A stretch of 64,000 nucleotides of DNA from JBMNGG01 sp050949705 (GCA_050949705.1 JBMNGG010000003.1:124001-188000), one strand, 5' to 3'. Counted from the first letter of the stretch, positions 36,309 through 45,341 are shown. The notes: generated by a model from the letters alone, not told the origin. A program made the numbers and translations.

Positions 36309-37811
36309 ATGAAAAAACCGATGATATTTTTGACAACGATAATTTTACTTCTCGCAGTCCCCATACAGGCAATATGTGCACCGGCGGATTTTAACGGTGG
36401 TGTTCATAACGAATATGAATATGAAGAAATTGTATTTATTACAGGTAAGCCCATAAGGTTTTCCGGGGAGCTGAGAATTTCCGAAAGCGGTAGGGATGAT
36501 ACGCAGACAACGACCTACAGGTTTAATCTTACCAGCAAAGATGAAACAATCAAGACCAAGTTAACAAGGTCAGTAACCTTCGTAACAGAATATAATCGAA
36601 GGGATGACAAAGGACAAGCTACAACTAACATTAGCTTAAGCAAATACTCCGAAAAAATCGATATAGGCAGTGATAAATATGAACTTAGAGATTATCAATT
36701 TTCCAAATCAGATGTAATCGATCAGCGCCCAGCTTCGGATTTTTACTCAGGAAATTTTGAAGGCAGGAAATACTATACAATTAATCGAGATGAAGGCGAA
36801 GTAGTCGTTAATATTTCTGGTGGCAATGTAGGATATGAAAACTTTTGGGGAAATACCGAGACACATATTATTAACTATTATATAACTTCTGAGAGAATTT
36901 TGACCGACGAGGAGGGGGAAAGAGACAAGGTTTGCTGGGAAGGAACGGTTCAAGTGCAGGTTTCTGACAGCATGACCAAGAATCTGGTTTACTCTGAAAA
37001 TGAAGCAAACCTTTCAAGTTTTGTCGGTGGATATATCAGAACAACTAATAGGGAAATGAATTCTTCTTATGAATATGATCTACCCCGTATGAATGATAAT
37101 GTCCCCCATAAGAGTCGAAGGGCTAGAGATGATATACAGCTTTCCTCAAAAATGGTACCCCGGGTTGAACGGCTAGTAGTACCAAAATTTCGTGATGTAA
37201 GTGGGCATTGGGCAGAGGAATATATAAGCAAACTCTATTCTTTGGATGTTTTTGATGAAAGTCCTAATTTTTTCACTCCTGAAGTTGCCATGACCAGGGC
37301 GGAATTTACAAAAGGTGTAATAAGGGCATGTGATATCAGGACATCCATGGAGGAGAACACCAGAAGAAATGTTAGAAGGCGTAATGAACCGCCGGAAGAA
37401 TCCCCATTTAAAGATGTAAGTGTTGATGATGCAGATTACAAATACATAAAAGCAGGTCTTGAAAAAGGCATTATTTTCGGAGAAACACATGATTTATTCA
37501 AACCAAGAGATTATCTAACACGAGCTCAAGCAATTACAATTTTAATACGAGCTCTGGGATTTGGAAGTAGAGCACCCAATCCAGGTTATTATACATCATT
37601 TGCTGACGACCACAAGATACCATCTTGGGCGAGAGATAGTGTATATGTTGCCCGGGAAATAGGAATAACAGAAGGTGATAGCAGCAATCGTTTTAATCCC
37701 AACCAAATTATGACTCGTGCTGAGGCATCGGCCATGCTCGTGAGATTCTTACAATTCCTTGAAAGGGATCTTCAAAGGGATTATAGAGAAAATATAATTT
37801 TGTATAACTAA
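36309..37811 (+). CDS. SLH-domain surface protein (probable anchor of the operon)
   Basis: A 500-aa secreted protein. The ATG giving MKKPMIFLTTIILLLAVPIQ was chosen because TAGGGA is 9 nt upstream; an ATG three codons earlier lacks spacing. Residues ~25-290 are a beta-rich region with no recognised family. Three SLH domains follow at ~294-340 (FRDVSGHWAEEYI), ~367-425 (FKDVSVDDADYKYI) and ~431-490 (FADDHKIPSWARDSVYVA). Each carries the TRAEF/TRAQA/TRAEA motif that binds pyruvylated wall polymer. As the only SLH protein in the operon, it probably tethers the other three secreted proteins. Confidence 0.9.
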   Translation: MKKPMIFLTTIILLLAVPIQAICAPADFNGGVHNEYEYEEIVFITGKPIRFSGELRISESGRDDTQTTTYRFNLTSKDETIKTKLTRSVTFVTEYNRRDDKGQATTNISLSKYSEKIDIGSDKYELRDYQFSKSDVIDQRPASDFYSGNFEGRKYYTINRDEGEVVVNISGGNVGYENFWGNTETHIINYYITSERILTDEEGERDKVCWEGTVQVQVSDSMTKNLVYSENEANLSSFVGGYIRTTNREMNSSYEYDLPRMNDNVPHKSRRARDDIQLSSKMVPRVERLVVPKFRDVSGHWAEEYISKLYSLDVFDESPNFFTPEVAMTRAEFTKGVIRACDIRTSMEENTRRNVRRRNEPPEESPFKDVSVDDADYKYIKAGLEKGIIFGETHDLFKPRDYLTRAQAITILIRALGFGSRAPNPGYYTSFADDHKIPSWARDSVYVAREIGITEGDSSNRFNPNQIMTRAEASAMLVRFLQFLERDLQRDYRENIILYN

Positions 37812-37817
37812 AAATAA

Positions 37818-37846
37818 AAGGGATAAGATTCGAATTCTTATCCCTT
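37818..37846 (+). terminator. Stem-loop terminator after the surface operon
   Basis: Arms AAGGGATAAGA and TCTTATCCCTT with a 7-nt loop, 7 bp after the SLH gene stop. The following sequence is AT-rich (AATAATTTATA) but has no pure T-run, so termination may be partial. Confidence 0.7.
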
Positions 37847-37927
37847 AATAATTTATATAAGCAAAAAATATGCCACAAAAAAACATAGTAATATGATATA
37901 TAGGCCCATTTTCCTATAGGAATTTAT

Positions 37928-38042
37928 TTATCAACATAGCTGGGGATAAGTTATCCCCATTGGGGAAAACTAACCTGTTTTAAGGACAATCATAAGGACA
38001 AGCTTTTGAGTTATTAACAGCTGTGTATAACTTTGTGGATAA
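37928..38042. other. Cluster of DnaA-box-like sites
   Basis: Six 9-mers resembling the DnaA box TTATNCACA lie within 115 bp. TTATCAACA is at 37928 (+). TTATCCCCA occurs as an inverted pair at 37941 (-) and 37951 (+). TTATTAACA is at 38011 (+). Exact matches TTATACACA at 38022 (-) and TTATCCACA at 38034 (-) are 3 bp apart. The left flank is AT-rich. There is no dnaA or dnaN gene nearby, so a DnaA-binding cluster outside the origin is more likely than oriC. The remainder of this convergent gap holds nothing else recognised. Confidence 0.55.
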
Positions 38043-38193
38043 CTTAATCAATTAGACCTAAATTTCGGGTCCAAAATAATACATACAATTCCAATTGTCG
38101 ACTAAATCATCTAAAATTATGTCTTTTCCAACTAGTTTTAAAGCAATATTTTGTCATAAAAGTAGGGGCGACCTTTGGTCGCCCACTTATCCA

Positions 38194-39558
38194 CTAATTC
38201 GTTAAACTCTGTATAGGTGGAGGTATTTGTCCTCCCCGCCTTACAAAAACTTCAGAACTAAAGGGATTTACCTGCATTACCGGTGCATGTCCTAACAGCC
38301 CGCCGAATTCTACAAAATCTCCAGCCTTTTTACCTGGTGCAGGTATAATCCTCACAGCAGTTGTCTTTTTATTAATAACCCCCAGAGCCATTTCGTCAGC
38401 GATAATTGCAGCAATGGTTTCAGCAGGGGTATCACCAGGAATTGCGATCATGTCAAGTCCTACCGAACAGACACAAGTCATGGCTTCCAGTTTTTCAAGA
38501 GAAAGTGCGCCATCAGCTACGGCTCTAATCATTCCAGCATCTTCACTAACCGGGATGAAAGCTCCTGAAAGCCCACCTACATATGATGTAGCCATAGCTC
38601 CACCCTTTTTAACAGCATCATTTAATAATGCAAGTGCGACAGTAGTGCCTGGGGCACCGCAACGCTCAAGACCTATAGCTTCTAAAATATTTGCTATACT
38701 GTCACCAATGGCTGGAGTGGGGGCTAGGGAAAGATCTATAATACCAAAAGGTACTCCCAAACGATGTGAAGCCTCACGACCAATCAATTCACCCACTCTG
38801 GTAATTTTAAAAGCTGTGCGCTTAATAACTTCAGAAATCAATCCCAGATCAGCATCTTTTGGAAGCCTGGAAATTGCCGTATTTACTACACCTGGACCGC
38901 TAATACCTACATTGATAGCAGTTTCAGGTTCACCAGGACCATGAAAAGCTCCAGCCATAAAGGGATTATCTTCTGGAACATTAGCAAAAACCACAAGCTT
39001 GGCGGCACCTATTCCATCATTATCTGCAGTTAGATGTGCCGCTTCTTTGATAATCCTTCCCATAGCCCTAACGGCATCCATATTTATTCCGGCTTTACTT
39101 GTGGCAACATTTACTGATGAACATACTCTCTCAGTAGAAGAAAGGGCATTAGGAATAGAGTTTAGCAGATGCAAATCACCACGGGTGAAACCCTTCTGAA
39201 CCAAAGCAGAAAATCCACCTATAAAATCAATACCTAGGTCCTTGGCAGCTTTATCCATGGCTTTTGCTATGGGTGTGTAGTCACTTTCCTCACAGCTTTC
39301 TGCTACCATGGCAATAGGTGTAACGGAAACACGCTTATTGACAATGGGTATACCAAATTCTTTTTCTAGATCTTGTGCAACGGGTACCAATTCCTTTCCC
39401 TTTGCCATTAACTTCTCATAAATATTTTCAGCAACTTTTACAATAGAAGGGTTTGCACAATCCCGAAGGCTTATTCCTAAAGTTATTGTCCTTATGTCTA
39501 GCTGTTCAGCTTGCACCATTCGAATAGTTTCAATAATTTCATCTCGAGTGAAATTCAT
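38194..39558 (-). CDS. DUF711 / UPF0210 (PFL-like) family protein
   Basis: A 454-aa cytoplasmic protein of the UPF0210 (DUF711) family, which has a pyruvate formate-lyase-like barrel fold but lacks the glycyl-radical motif. Typical stretches are IRTITLGISLRDCA near the start, TPIAMVAESCEESDYTPIA, and GLSGAFIPVSEDAGMIRAV. The ATG follows AGGAGGG. It is almost always encoded with a small ACT-domain protein, as here with an 11-bp gap. Its biochemical activity is not established. Confidence 0.92.
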   Translation of the reverse strand: MNFTRDEIIETIRMVQAEQLDIRTITLGISLRDCANPSIVKVAENIYEKLMAKGKELVPVAQDLEKEFGIPIVNKRVSVTPIAMVAESCEESDYTPIAKAMDKAAKDLGIDFIGGFSALVQKGFTRGDLHLLNSIPNALSSTERVCSSVNVATSKAGINMDAVRAMGRIIKEAAHLTADNDGIGAAKLVVFANVPEDNPFMAGAFHGPGEPETAINVGISGPGVVNTAISRLPKDADLGLISEVIKRTAFKITRVGELIGREASHRLGVPFGIIDLSLAPTPAIGDSIANILEAIGLERCGAPGTTVALALLNDAVKKGGAMATSYVGGLSGAFIPVSEDAGMIRAVADGALSLEKLEAMTCVCSVGLDMIAIPGDTPAETIAAIIADEMALGVINKKTTAVRIIPAPGKKAGDFVEFGGLLGHAPVMQVNPFSSEVFVRRGGQIPPPIQSLTN

Positions 39559-39569
39559 GGGTGACCCTC

Positions 39570-40019
39570 CTATATCCTATGCATAAAGTGAAATACTTCT
39601 TCTCGTTGTGTATCTACTCTTACGGATAATTCCTCACCCTTATGTGCCAAACGTTCCCGCAGCTTGTTAAAATCCACATTACAATTGGCTATATCTACCA
39701 CCATTATCATTGTAAACAAACCTTCGATTGCTGTTTGAGTTATATCAAGTATGTTTACCTGTGCTTTAGCAAGCACATCCGAAATTCCTGCAATAATACC
39801 AACTTTATCTTGACCAATTACTGAAATTATAGCTTTAACATTTTCAGTAGGATTCAAATTGGGAGGCTCAGATACTCTGTCATCACCTACATATAACTTT
39901 ATACCCTTTTTTGCAGCATATATCCTAGCTTCTTTCGTCACCAAGGTATCTGGTGGAAACTTTACAATCTTCTCATCACCGTGTTGTTTTAATACATCAA
40001 GGGTAACTAATATTTCCAT
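39570..40019 (-). CDS. ACT-domain protein (UPF0237 type) with N-terminal extension
   Basis: Partner of the DUF711 protein. The C-terminal ~90 residues are the UPF0237 ACT domain (AIISVIGQDKVGIIAGISDV, then ANVNILD-like AQVNILDITQTAIEGLFTM). This family is normally about 90 aa long. Here ~60 extra N-terminal residues precede it, with FPPDTLVTKEARIYAAKKGI, resembling the TPxARDYAxxxGI element seen in some cobalamin adenosyltransferase-like proteins. The start is the ATG at the inner end (149 aa); a GTG three codons upstream is possible. The ribosome site is unusual, see the adjoining hairpin. Confidence 0.88.
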   Translation of the reverse strand: MEILVTLDVLKQHGDEKIVKFPPDTLVTKEARIYAAKKGIKLYVGDDRVSEPPNLNPTENVKAIISVIGQDKVGIIAGISDVLAKAQVNILDITQTAIEGLFTMIMVVDIANCNVDFNKLRERLAHKGEELSVRVDTQREEVFHFMHRI

Positions 40020-40026
40020 AGAATAC

Positions 40027-40064
40027 ACCGATTAGAAATATAATAATCGGTTTTAACACCTTCC
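40027..40064 (-). promoter_or_regulatory. Hairpin between ribosome site and start of the ACT gene
   Basis: On the minus strand a GGAAGG site is followed by an 8-bp hairpin (ACCGATTA / TAATCGGT, 9-nt loop) and then the ATG about 7 nt later. Folding would bring the distant ribosome site next to the start codon; without folding it is too far away. Translational control is inferred. Confidence 0.4.
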
Positions 40065-40204
40065 TTTCAATATCATGTAATCAGTATAATCCAAATATCA
40101 TCACACATCAAGCCGGTACAGCCAATCGTAAAACCCATTTTTATTTTCATAAAATAGGGCTGATGGGAAAAGAATATATAAAGAGCCAAAAAGAGGTGGT
40201 CAAA

Positions 40205-40423
40205 ATGCTTTTGTCTATAAAGATAATTATAGATTATATAAAGTATAATTTTCCTTTAAATACATTAGTGGTATTTATTTTTAGTGGAATCTATCTTTTG
40301 ATAATTGACAGAGCAGACCTTTCTACAAAAGGTCTTAAAAGAGAATTAAAGGTAGTTACAGCTATAGGTGTATTTTACATATTTGGTGCGATGGCAGTAT
40401 ATGTATTGAGATACATTTTTTAA
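40205..40423 (+). CDS. Small two-helix membrane protein
   Basis: A 72-aa protein with two hydrophobic helices (LNTLVVFIFSGIYLLIIDRA and VVTAIGVFYIFGAMAVYVL) separated by a charged loop (STKGLKRELK). The ATG lies 8 nt after AGAGGTGG; the open frame upstream lacks a site. It sits 38 bp before gerAA on the same strand. Similar tiny membrane proteins are found next to spore genes in Clostridia, but I cannot assign a function. Confidence 0.65.
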   Translation: MLLSIKIIIDYIKYNFPLNTLVVFIFSGIYLLIIDRADLSTKGLKRELKVVTAIGVFYIFGAMAVYVLRYIF

Positions 40424-40461
40424 AGATATCACAGCAAATGTTATAACAAGGAGTTGCCATT

Positions 40462-42069
40462 ATGACCGACATTTTTTCTAAGCTTTATAACGGCAAAAAA
40501 AAGCAATTATTCTTCGAAAGAGACATGTCACCTGATAAAAGTAAGAAACTTAAAAAAGACATAAAAGAAAACAAAAAGGTTGTACACGAATATCTATACG
40601 ATTGTGATGATGTAATAACAAGAAATTTTTACATGGGGCAAACGCCTAAACATGAAATGTCTCTTATGTATATCGATGGAATGACAGATCTTAAAACTAT
40701 ACAAAATGACATATTAAAATCCCTTATGCTATTTACCCGCCAATTCAATCTGGAGTATAGTGTGGGAAATAATTTCTTCGATATGGTAAAAGAAGGCCTC
40801 TTAACAGTTGGAGATTTAAAAGAAACTGACAATTTTGGGGAAGCTATATTAGGTATTTTATCAGGTGACACGGTGCTATTTATAGACAAAGTTGAAAAGG
40901 CTTTGGTAATAAGCACCCGCGGTTGGGAAAAACGGGGAGTGCAGGAGCCTTCTACCGAAGCGGTAATACGCGGATCTAGGGATGGTTTTACCGAAACTTA
41001 TCGGACAAATGTTGCCTTGGTGCGGAGGCGCTTAAAAGATCCGAACCTTAAAGTAAAGACAATTAAGCTGGGACGCCATACTCGCACCGATGTAGGTATT
41101 ATGTTTATACAGGGCGTGGCTAAGCCAACTATAGTCGATGAAGTATTAAAAAGGCTAAACACTATTGATATTAGCTGCGTTTTGGAAAGTGGTTATATTG
41201 AACAAATGATTGAAGGAAATTGGCTTTCGCCTTTTCCTCAATTACGTCGGACTGAACGTCCTGACGTTGTAGCAGCATCGTTAGTAGAAGGGAATGTAGC
41301 TATTTTATGTGACAATACGCCTTTTGTCTTATTAGCTCCGGCAACTTTCTTGAGTCTCTTTCAGACGCCGGAAGACTATTTTGAGAGATGGTATATAGTA
41401 TCTTTAATCAGGCTTCTACGTTTCGCAGCTGCCATTTTAGCATTTACATTCCCGGCATTATATATAGCTATGACTACCTATCATCCTGGGATGATTCCTT
41501 CGGATTTGGCATTGTCTATAGCAGCTACTAGAGAAGGTGTCCCTTTTTCGGCAGTGATGGAAACTTTAATAATGGTACTTTCTCTAGAGATTTTGAGAGA
41601 GGCAGGGGTCAGGCTTCCGGGCCCTATTGGTCAAACTATCGGTATTGTTGGAGGTTTGGTGGTAGGAGAAGCGGCCGTCCGGGCGAGTATAGTAAGCCCT
41701 ATTATGGTAATCATAGTAGCTGTCAATGCCATATCCTCTTTTGCTATACCAAACTATAGCATGGCTATTGGTTTTAGGTTAATAACTTTTATTTTTATTG
41801 GTTTAGCGACTATCGCAGGTCTTTATGGAATTATGTTAGGCCTCATAGGTCTTACTATCCACTTGGTTACATTAAAAAGCTTTGGAGCTCATTATTTATC
41901 ACCTTTTGTATCTTTTAGATGGTCTGAAAGTAAGGATACTATAATAAGAGGCCCAATGCCTTCTATGGAAATCAGGCCGGGATATACTAGACCTGAGGAT
42001 TTGGACCGGATAAATGATCGACGCCACGATACTATAGATAAGGCGGGGGATGAAAGTGCTGACGAATAA
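40462..42069 (+). CDS. gerAA: Spore germination receptor subunit GerAA
   Basis: A-subunit of a GerA-type nutrient germinant receptor in the spore inner membrane. The 535-aa protein has a ~300-residue hydrophilic N-terminal domain (NFYMGQTPKHEMSLMYIDGM, VLESGYIEQMIEGNWLSPFP), then five or so membrane helices. The strongly conserved GLVVGEAAVRASIVSPIM and the QTPEDYFERWY junction are present. A GGAG site precedes the ATG. It overlaps gerAB by 20 bp. The germinant is unknown. Confidence 0.95.
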   Translation: MTDIFSKLYNGKKKQLFFERDMSPDKSKKLKKDIKENKKVVHEYLYDCDDVITRNFYMGQTPKHEMSLMYIDGMTDLKTIQNDILKSLMLFTRQFNLEYSVGNNFFDMVKEGLLTVGDLKETDNFGEAILGILSGDTVLFIDKVEKALVISTRGWEKRGVQEPSTEAVIRGSRDGFTETYRTNVALVRRRLKDPNLKVKTIKLGRHTRTDVGIMFIQGVAKPTIVDEVLKRLNTIDISCVLESGYIEQMIEGNWLSPFPQLRRTERPDVVAASLVEGNVAILCDNTPFVLLAPATFLSLFQTPEDYFERWYIVSLIRLLRFAAAILAFTFPALYIAMTTYHPGMIPSDLALSIAATREGVPFSAVMETLIMVLSLEILREAGVRLPGPIGQTIGIVGGLVVGEAAVRASIVSPIMVIIVAVNAISSFAIPNYSMAIGFRLITFIFIGLATIAGLYGIMLGLIGLTIHLVTLKSFGAHYLSPFVSFRWSESKDTIIRGPMPSMEIRPGYTRPEDLDRINDRRHDTIDKAGDESADE

Positions 42070-43151
42070 CGATAAAATAACGGTGCCTCAAACGGTAGCC
42101 ATAATGATAACCTCAATTATACAGATTGGATTAAGTCTCCCCCGAGAAGCTGCTGTTTATGGCGAATCCGATGGCTGGCTCCTTGTAATCATTGGAGGAA
42201 TCTTGGCTTTTTTGGCAAGCCTTGTATTATCAACATTAATACGCAGGTTTCCCAATGATACTTTTATAGAGTATTCAGAGAAAGTTGTAGGCAAAGTCCC
42301 GGCACTTATACTGGGAATAGTGCTGATTATATATTTTGCTTATGCTACATCGGTAATAGTTCAAATTTCTGCTGAAGTAATTAATGCATTTATGCTACAA
42401 CGAACTCCAAGAGAATTTGTGATAATTACCCAAATGTTGCTTACGGTATATTTAATCAGGCACGGTGTTGAGCCAATGGCAAGGATTGCAGAAATTCTCT
42501 TTCCAGTATTAATAGTGCCTATTTTTGCCATGTATTTTATCGCCATTCCCAAGGCAGATTTTACAGAACTTCTTCCCATACTAAATACCCCTCTAAAATC
42601 CTTTGCTTTAGGCAGTTTAAATGCAATGTTTAGCTTTTTCGGTATTGAAATACTGCTTATGTTGGGACCTTATATGAGAAGCCCCAAAAGAATATATTGG
42701 GTTATGTTTGTAAGTGTAGGGTGTTACAACTTTAATCTTTCTTTTTGTCGTTATAGTAGTCTTCGCATCCATAGGCGTAGAAAATACAAAGATACTTCTC
42801 TGGCCCGGTATGACTATAATTCGGTCAATTACAGCTCCGGGGAGATTTATTGAACGATTAGATGCCTTAGCATTAGCCCTTTGGACTATAGCATCCTTTA
42901 CTTCCCTTAATACCATGTATTTTGCCGGGTCTTTGGCTCTGGCACACATAGCCAAAGTAAAGGAATTCAAATTTTTTATTACAATTTTATTTCCATGGAT
43001 ATACCTTTTTGCTACAATTCCTCCAAATATTATAGTAAGTAGTAGACTTCTTTCTATAGTAAAGATAGGAAGCATAACAGTTGGGTTTTTAATACCTCTC
43101 GTAATTTTGCTATTGGCAATCATTATGAAGAAAGAAGGAAAGACAGCATGA
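42050..43151 (+). pseudogene. gerAB: Spore germination receptor subunit GerAB, frameshifted
   Basis: B-subunit of the receptor, an APC-type membrane protein that binds germinant. The first ~223 codons are normal GerAB (ITVPQTVAIMITSIIQIG to SPKRIYWVMFVSVG). At the GGG run 42719-42721 the frame shifts and the original frame soon reads nonsense to a stop at 42853. In the other frame the protein resumes exactly (VTTLIFLFVVIVVFASIGV, then ILLWPGMTIIRSITAPGRF) and runs to 43151. Removing one G restores ~367 aa, the family's usual length. It is either a one-base insertion mutation or a sequencing/assembly error; both flanking ger genes are intact. Confidence 0.88.
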
Positions 43152-44281
43152 TTAGGCAAAAAGCAAAAATTATTATTTGGATTTTAATATCTATTCTAGT
43201 TATTTCAGGATGCTGGGATATGGTAGAAATAGATAAAAGACTATTTGTAGCGATTCTAGGTGTTGATACAAGTGATGAAGAAGGCAAATATACATTCTAC
43301 TATTGTTTTCCAATAGCTCGACAAATAGCCGGTGGAGAAGCCGGAGGTGGAGGAGGAGGTCAACACCCAGTGGGTACTGCGACTACCGTAGCCCATTCAG
43401 TAATTAACGGAGCAGAGAACCTAGCCTTAAGGCTTAACCGCCATTTATATTTTGAACTTATGAGGACCGTAGTTATAAGTGAAAAGGTGGCAAGAAAGGA
43501 TCTTAGAACAATTATAGATCCATTAAGCCGTGATACGGAATTTAACAGGAGAAGCCGTTTTGCCATTTGCCAGGGTGATATTAAGAAAGTTATTGAAGTA
43601 ACCCCTTGGGTAGAACAGCTAACATCTGATTATTTTGAATCACTTTATGAAGATACCGGTATGACAGGCAAGTTTATTGAGTCAGATTTAGGGGAATTTT
43701 TACGCACAATTAATATTTTAAATGGTAATGCACTAGTAAGTAAAATAAAGCCGGACAAGACTGAAGTAAATATAGGTGGTGCCGCTGTTATAAAAGATTA
43801 CCGAATGGTAGGATGGTTGGATGAGGAAGAAACTCAGGGTGTAAACATGTTTTTAGGCAGATTAAAAGGTGGAAATATAATAGTCGAGGATCCCGACAAC
43901 TACGGTGTAGTAACTTTTTCAATCATAAGTGAAAGAAGTAAACTTTCCCTTAAAGCTCGTGAGCCAATTCCTAAATTTAACTTACAGGTATCGATAGAAG
44001 GAGATGTTAAAGGTATTACCCATGGAACCTTGATTTCTCTAGAAGATTCATTAGAAATACAAGAGCTGGTGTCAAAAGCTGTAAAGGAGCAGATATTAAA
44101 AGGTACAACAAAAATAAAAGATGTTTACAAGGTAGACTTGTTAAAGTTAGGTGATCACTTACGCAAATATGAGCCCAAATTATGGGAAGAATATGAAGAG
44201 AATTGGGATGATATGTTACCTGATATAGGTATTGATGTAAATGTTCATACAACAATCCGAAATATAGGTGTTATTAGATAA
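43148..44281 (+). CDS. gerAC: Spore germination receptor lipoprotein GerAC
   Basis: C-subunit of the germinant receptor. The lipobox ISGC places the modified Cys at residue 22, directly followed by the family's WDMVEIDKRLFV motif. The body has LYFELMRTVVISEKVARKDL and ends RNIGVIR. Length is 377 aa. It starts on an ATGA-type 4-bp overlap with the end of gerAB, consistent with an originally intact, coupled operon. Confidence 0.95.
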   Translation: MIRQKAKIIIWILISILVISGCWDMVEIDKRLFVAILGVDTSDEEGKYTFYYCFPIARQIAGGEAGGGGGGQHPVGTATTVAHSVINGAENLALRLNRHLYFELMRTVVISEKVARKDLRTIIDPLSRDTEFNRRSRFAICQGDIKKVIEVTPWVEQLTSDYFESLYEDTGMTGKFIESDLGEFLRTINILNGNALVSKIKPDKTEVNIGGAAVIKDYRMVGWLDEEETQGVNMFLGRLKGGNIIVEDPDNYGVVTFSIISERSKLSLKAREPIPKFNLQVSIEGDVKGITHGTLISLEDSLEIQELVSKAVKEQILKGTTKIKDVYKVDLLKLGDHLRKYEPKLWEEYEENWDDMLPDIGIDVNVHTTIRNIGVIR

Positions 44282-44296
44282 ATAAAATTTAGATGT

Positions 44297-44325
44297 GGAT
44301 TAAAGGGGGTATTTTTGGGAATAAT
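44297..44325 (+). promoter_or_regulatory. Possible forespore (sigma-F/G-type) promoter of spoIIR
   Basis: GGATT at 44297 and GGGAATAAT at 44317, spaced about 15 bp, loosely match the forespore sigma factor pattern, 36 bp before the gene. SpoIIR is known to be sigma-F driven in Bacillus. The -35 match is imperfect. Confidence 0.3.
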
Positions 44326-44360
44326 ACAAAATAAGAGATTAGGATTCGGGGGAGAAGTAT

Positions 44361-45071
44361 ATGAGAAGCAAGTATGGACTTTTAAAGAAAACTGCCATAA
44401 TCCTTATAGGAATACTTATAATGTCATTTGCTGCAGTATTAATAGGCAGTACAGGTATTGCCGGCGGACCGGAAGATTTCAGTGATGTAACTTCTGAACA
44501 AATTTCATCAAAACTTATAAGACTTCATGTGATAGCTAATAGCGATTCTCCAGAGGATCAAGAATTAAAGTTAAAAGTGAGAGATGAAATAATTGAGACT
44601 CTCGATAGAGAACTTGGTAATGTAGATGATATCAATAAATTTCGGTATTTTATTACAAACAACTTGGAACATATAGAAAAAATAGCTAGAAATGTAATTA
44701 TGAAAGCTGGTAAAGACGAAGAAGTCACTGCAGTTTTCGGTAGATTCCCTTTCCCAGTTAAATCCTATGGATTTGTAACTTTGCCGGCAGGAGAATACGA
44801 AGCTTTGAGGATAATTATAGGCAGTGGAAAAGGGACAAACTGGTGGTGTGTTCTGTTTCCTCCCCTGTGCTTTGTTGATATAACCCACAGTATAACCGAA
44901 GAAGAGGCAAAGCTTAGCATAGGTAAAGTGCTGACAGCAGATGAATTGGCTGCTATAGAGACGGCAAATTTTTCAAAGGAAATTCCTGTAGAGGTTAGAT
45001 TCAAAGTAGTAGACTGGTGGGAAGAAACTAGAGATAAAATAGATAGAACAATTAAACTAGCATTTAATTAA
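44361..45071 (+). CDS. spoIIR: Stage II sporulation protein R
   Basis: Signal protein made in the forespore and secreted into the intermembrane space, where it triggers processing of pro-sigma-E in the mother cell. The 236-aa protein has an N-terminal membrane/signal segment (TAIILIGILIMSFAAVLIG). The diagnostic KLIRLHVIANSDSPEDQELK and PAGEYEALRIIIGSGKGTNW motifs follow, then WWCVLFPPLCFVD. GGGGGAG precedes the ATG. It follows the gerA operon by 80 bp and ends at a strong terminator. Confidence 0.95.
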   Translation: MRSKYGLLKKTAIILIGILIMSFAAVLIGSTGIAGGPEDFSDVTSEQISSKLIRLHVIANSDSPEDQELKLKVRDEIIETLDRELGNVDDINKFRYFITNNLEHIEKIARNVIMKAGKDEEVTAVFGRFPFPVKSYGFVTLPAGEYEALRIIIGSGKGTNWWCVLFPPLCFVDITHSITEEEAKLSIGKVLTADELAAIETANFSKEIPVEVRFKVVDWWEETRDKIDRTIKLAFN

Positions 45072-45090
45072 AAGCCCCAATCCAACATAA

Positions 45091-45122
45091 AAAGACACGG
45101 GAAGCAAGCAACCCGTGTCTTT
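45091..45122 (+). terminator. Intrinsic terminator after spoIIR
   Basis: Perfect 11-bp stem AAAGACACGGG / CCCGTGTCTTT with a 10-nt loop, followed by GCTTTTC. The 220 bp from here to the decarboxylase gene contain no recognised feature. Confidence 0.88.
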
Positions 45123-45341
45123 GCTTTTCATGGTAAAAAACTTCGTAATACAGCATTATCCATTCATTAATACTCTAATCTGCTATAATAAACGATAGTA
45201 AAGCGAATACGTCATAGTTCAGTCGTTTCCTCAAAAATAAACAGGATTTTAACAAAAAAATATTTATTACATAGTATTGAAATTGCATCGAAATTGTGCT
45301 TTAATTGATATGTTTATAATTAGAGAAAGGAGTGGATCTGT

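Noticed and set aside
37900..38060. Chromosomal replication origin (oriC)
   Set aside because: DnaA-box-like sites are clustered, but dnaA, dnaN, rpmH and recF are absent and the flanking genes converge. An ectopic DnaA cluster is the more economical reading.
38414..38944. Plus-strand 176-codon open frame opposite the DUF711 gene
   Set aside because: Antisense shadow of a conserved protein with no start signal.
42810..43151. Separate small membrane protein after gerAB
   Set aside because: Its sequence is the direct continuation of GerAB in the shifted frame; it has no ribosome site of its own.
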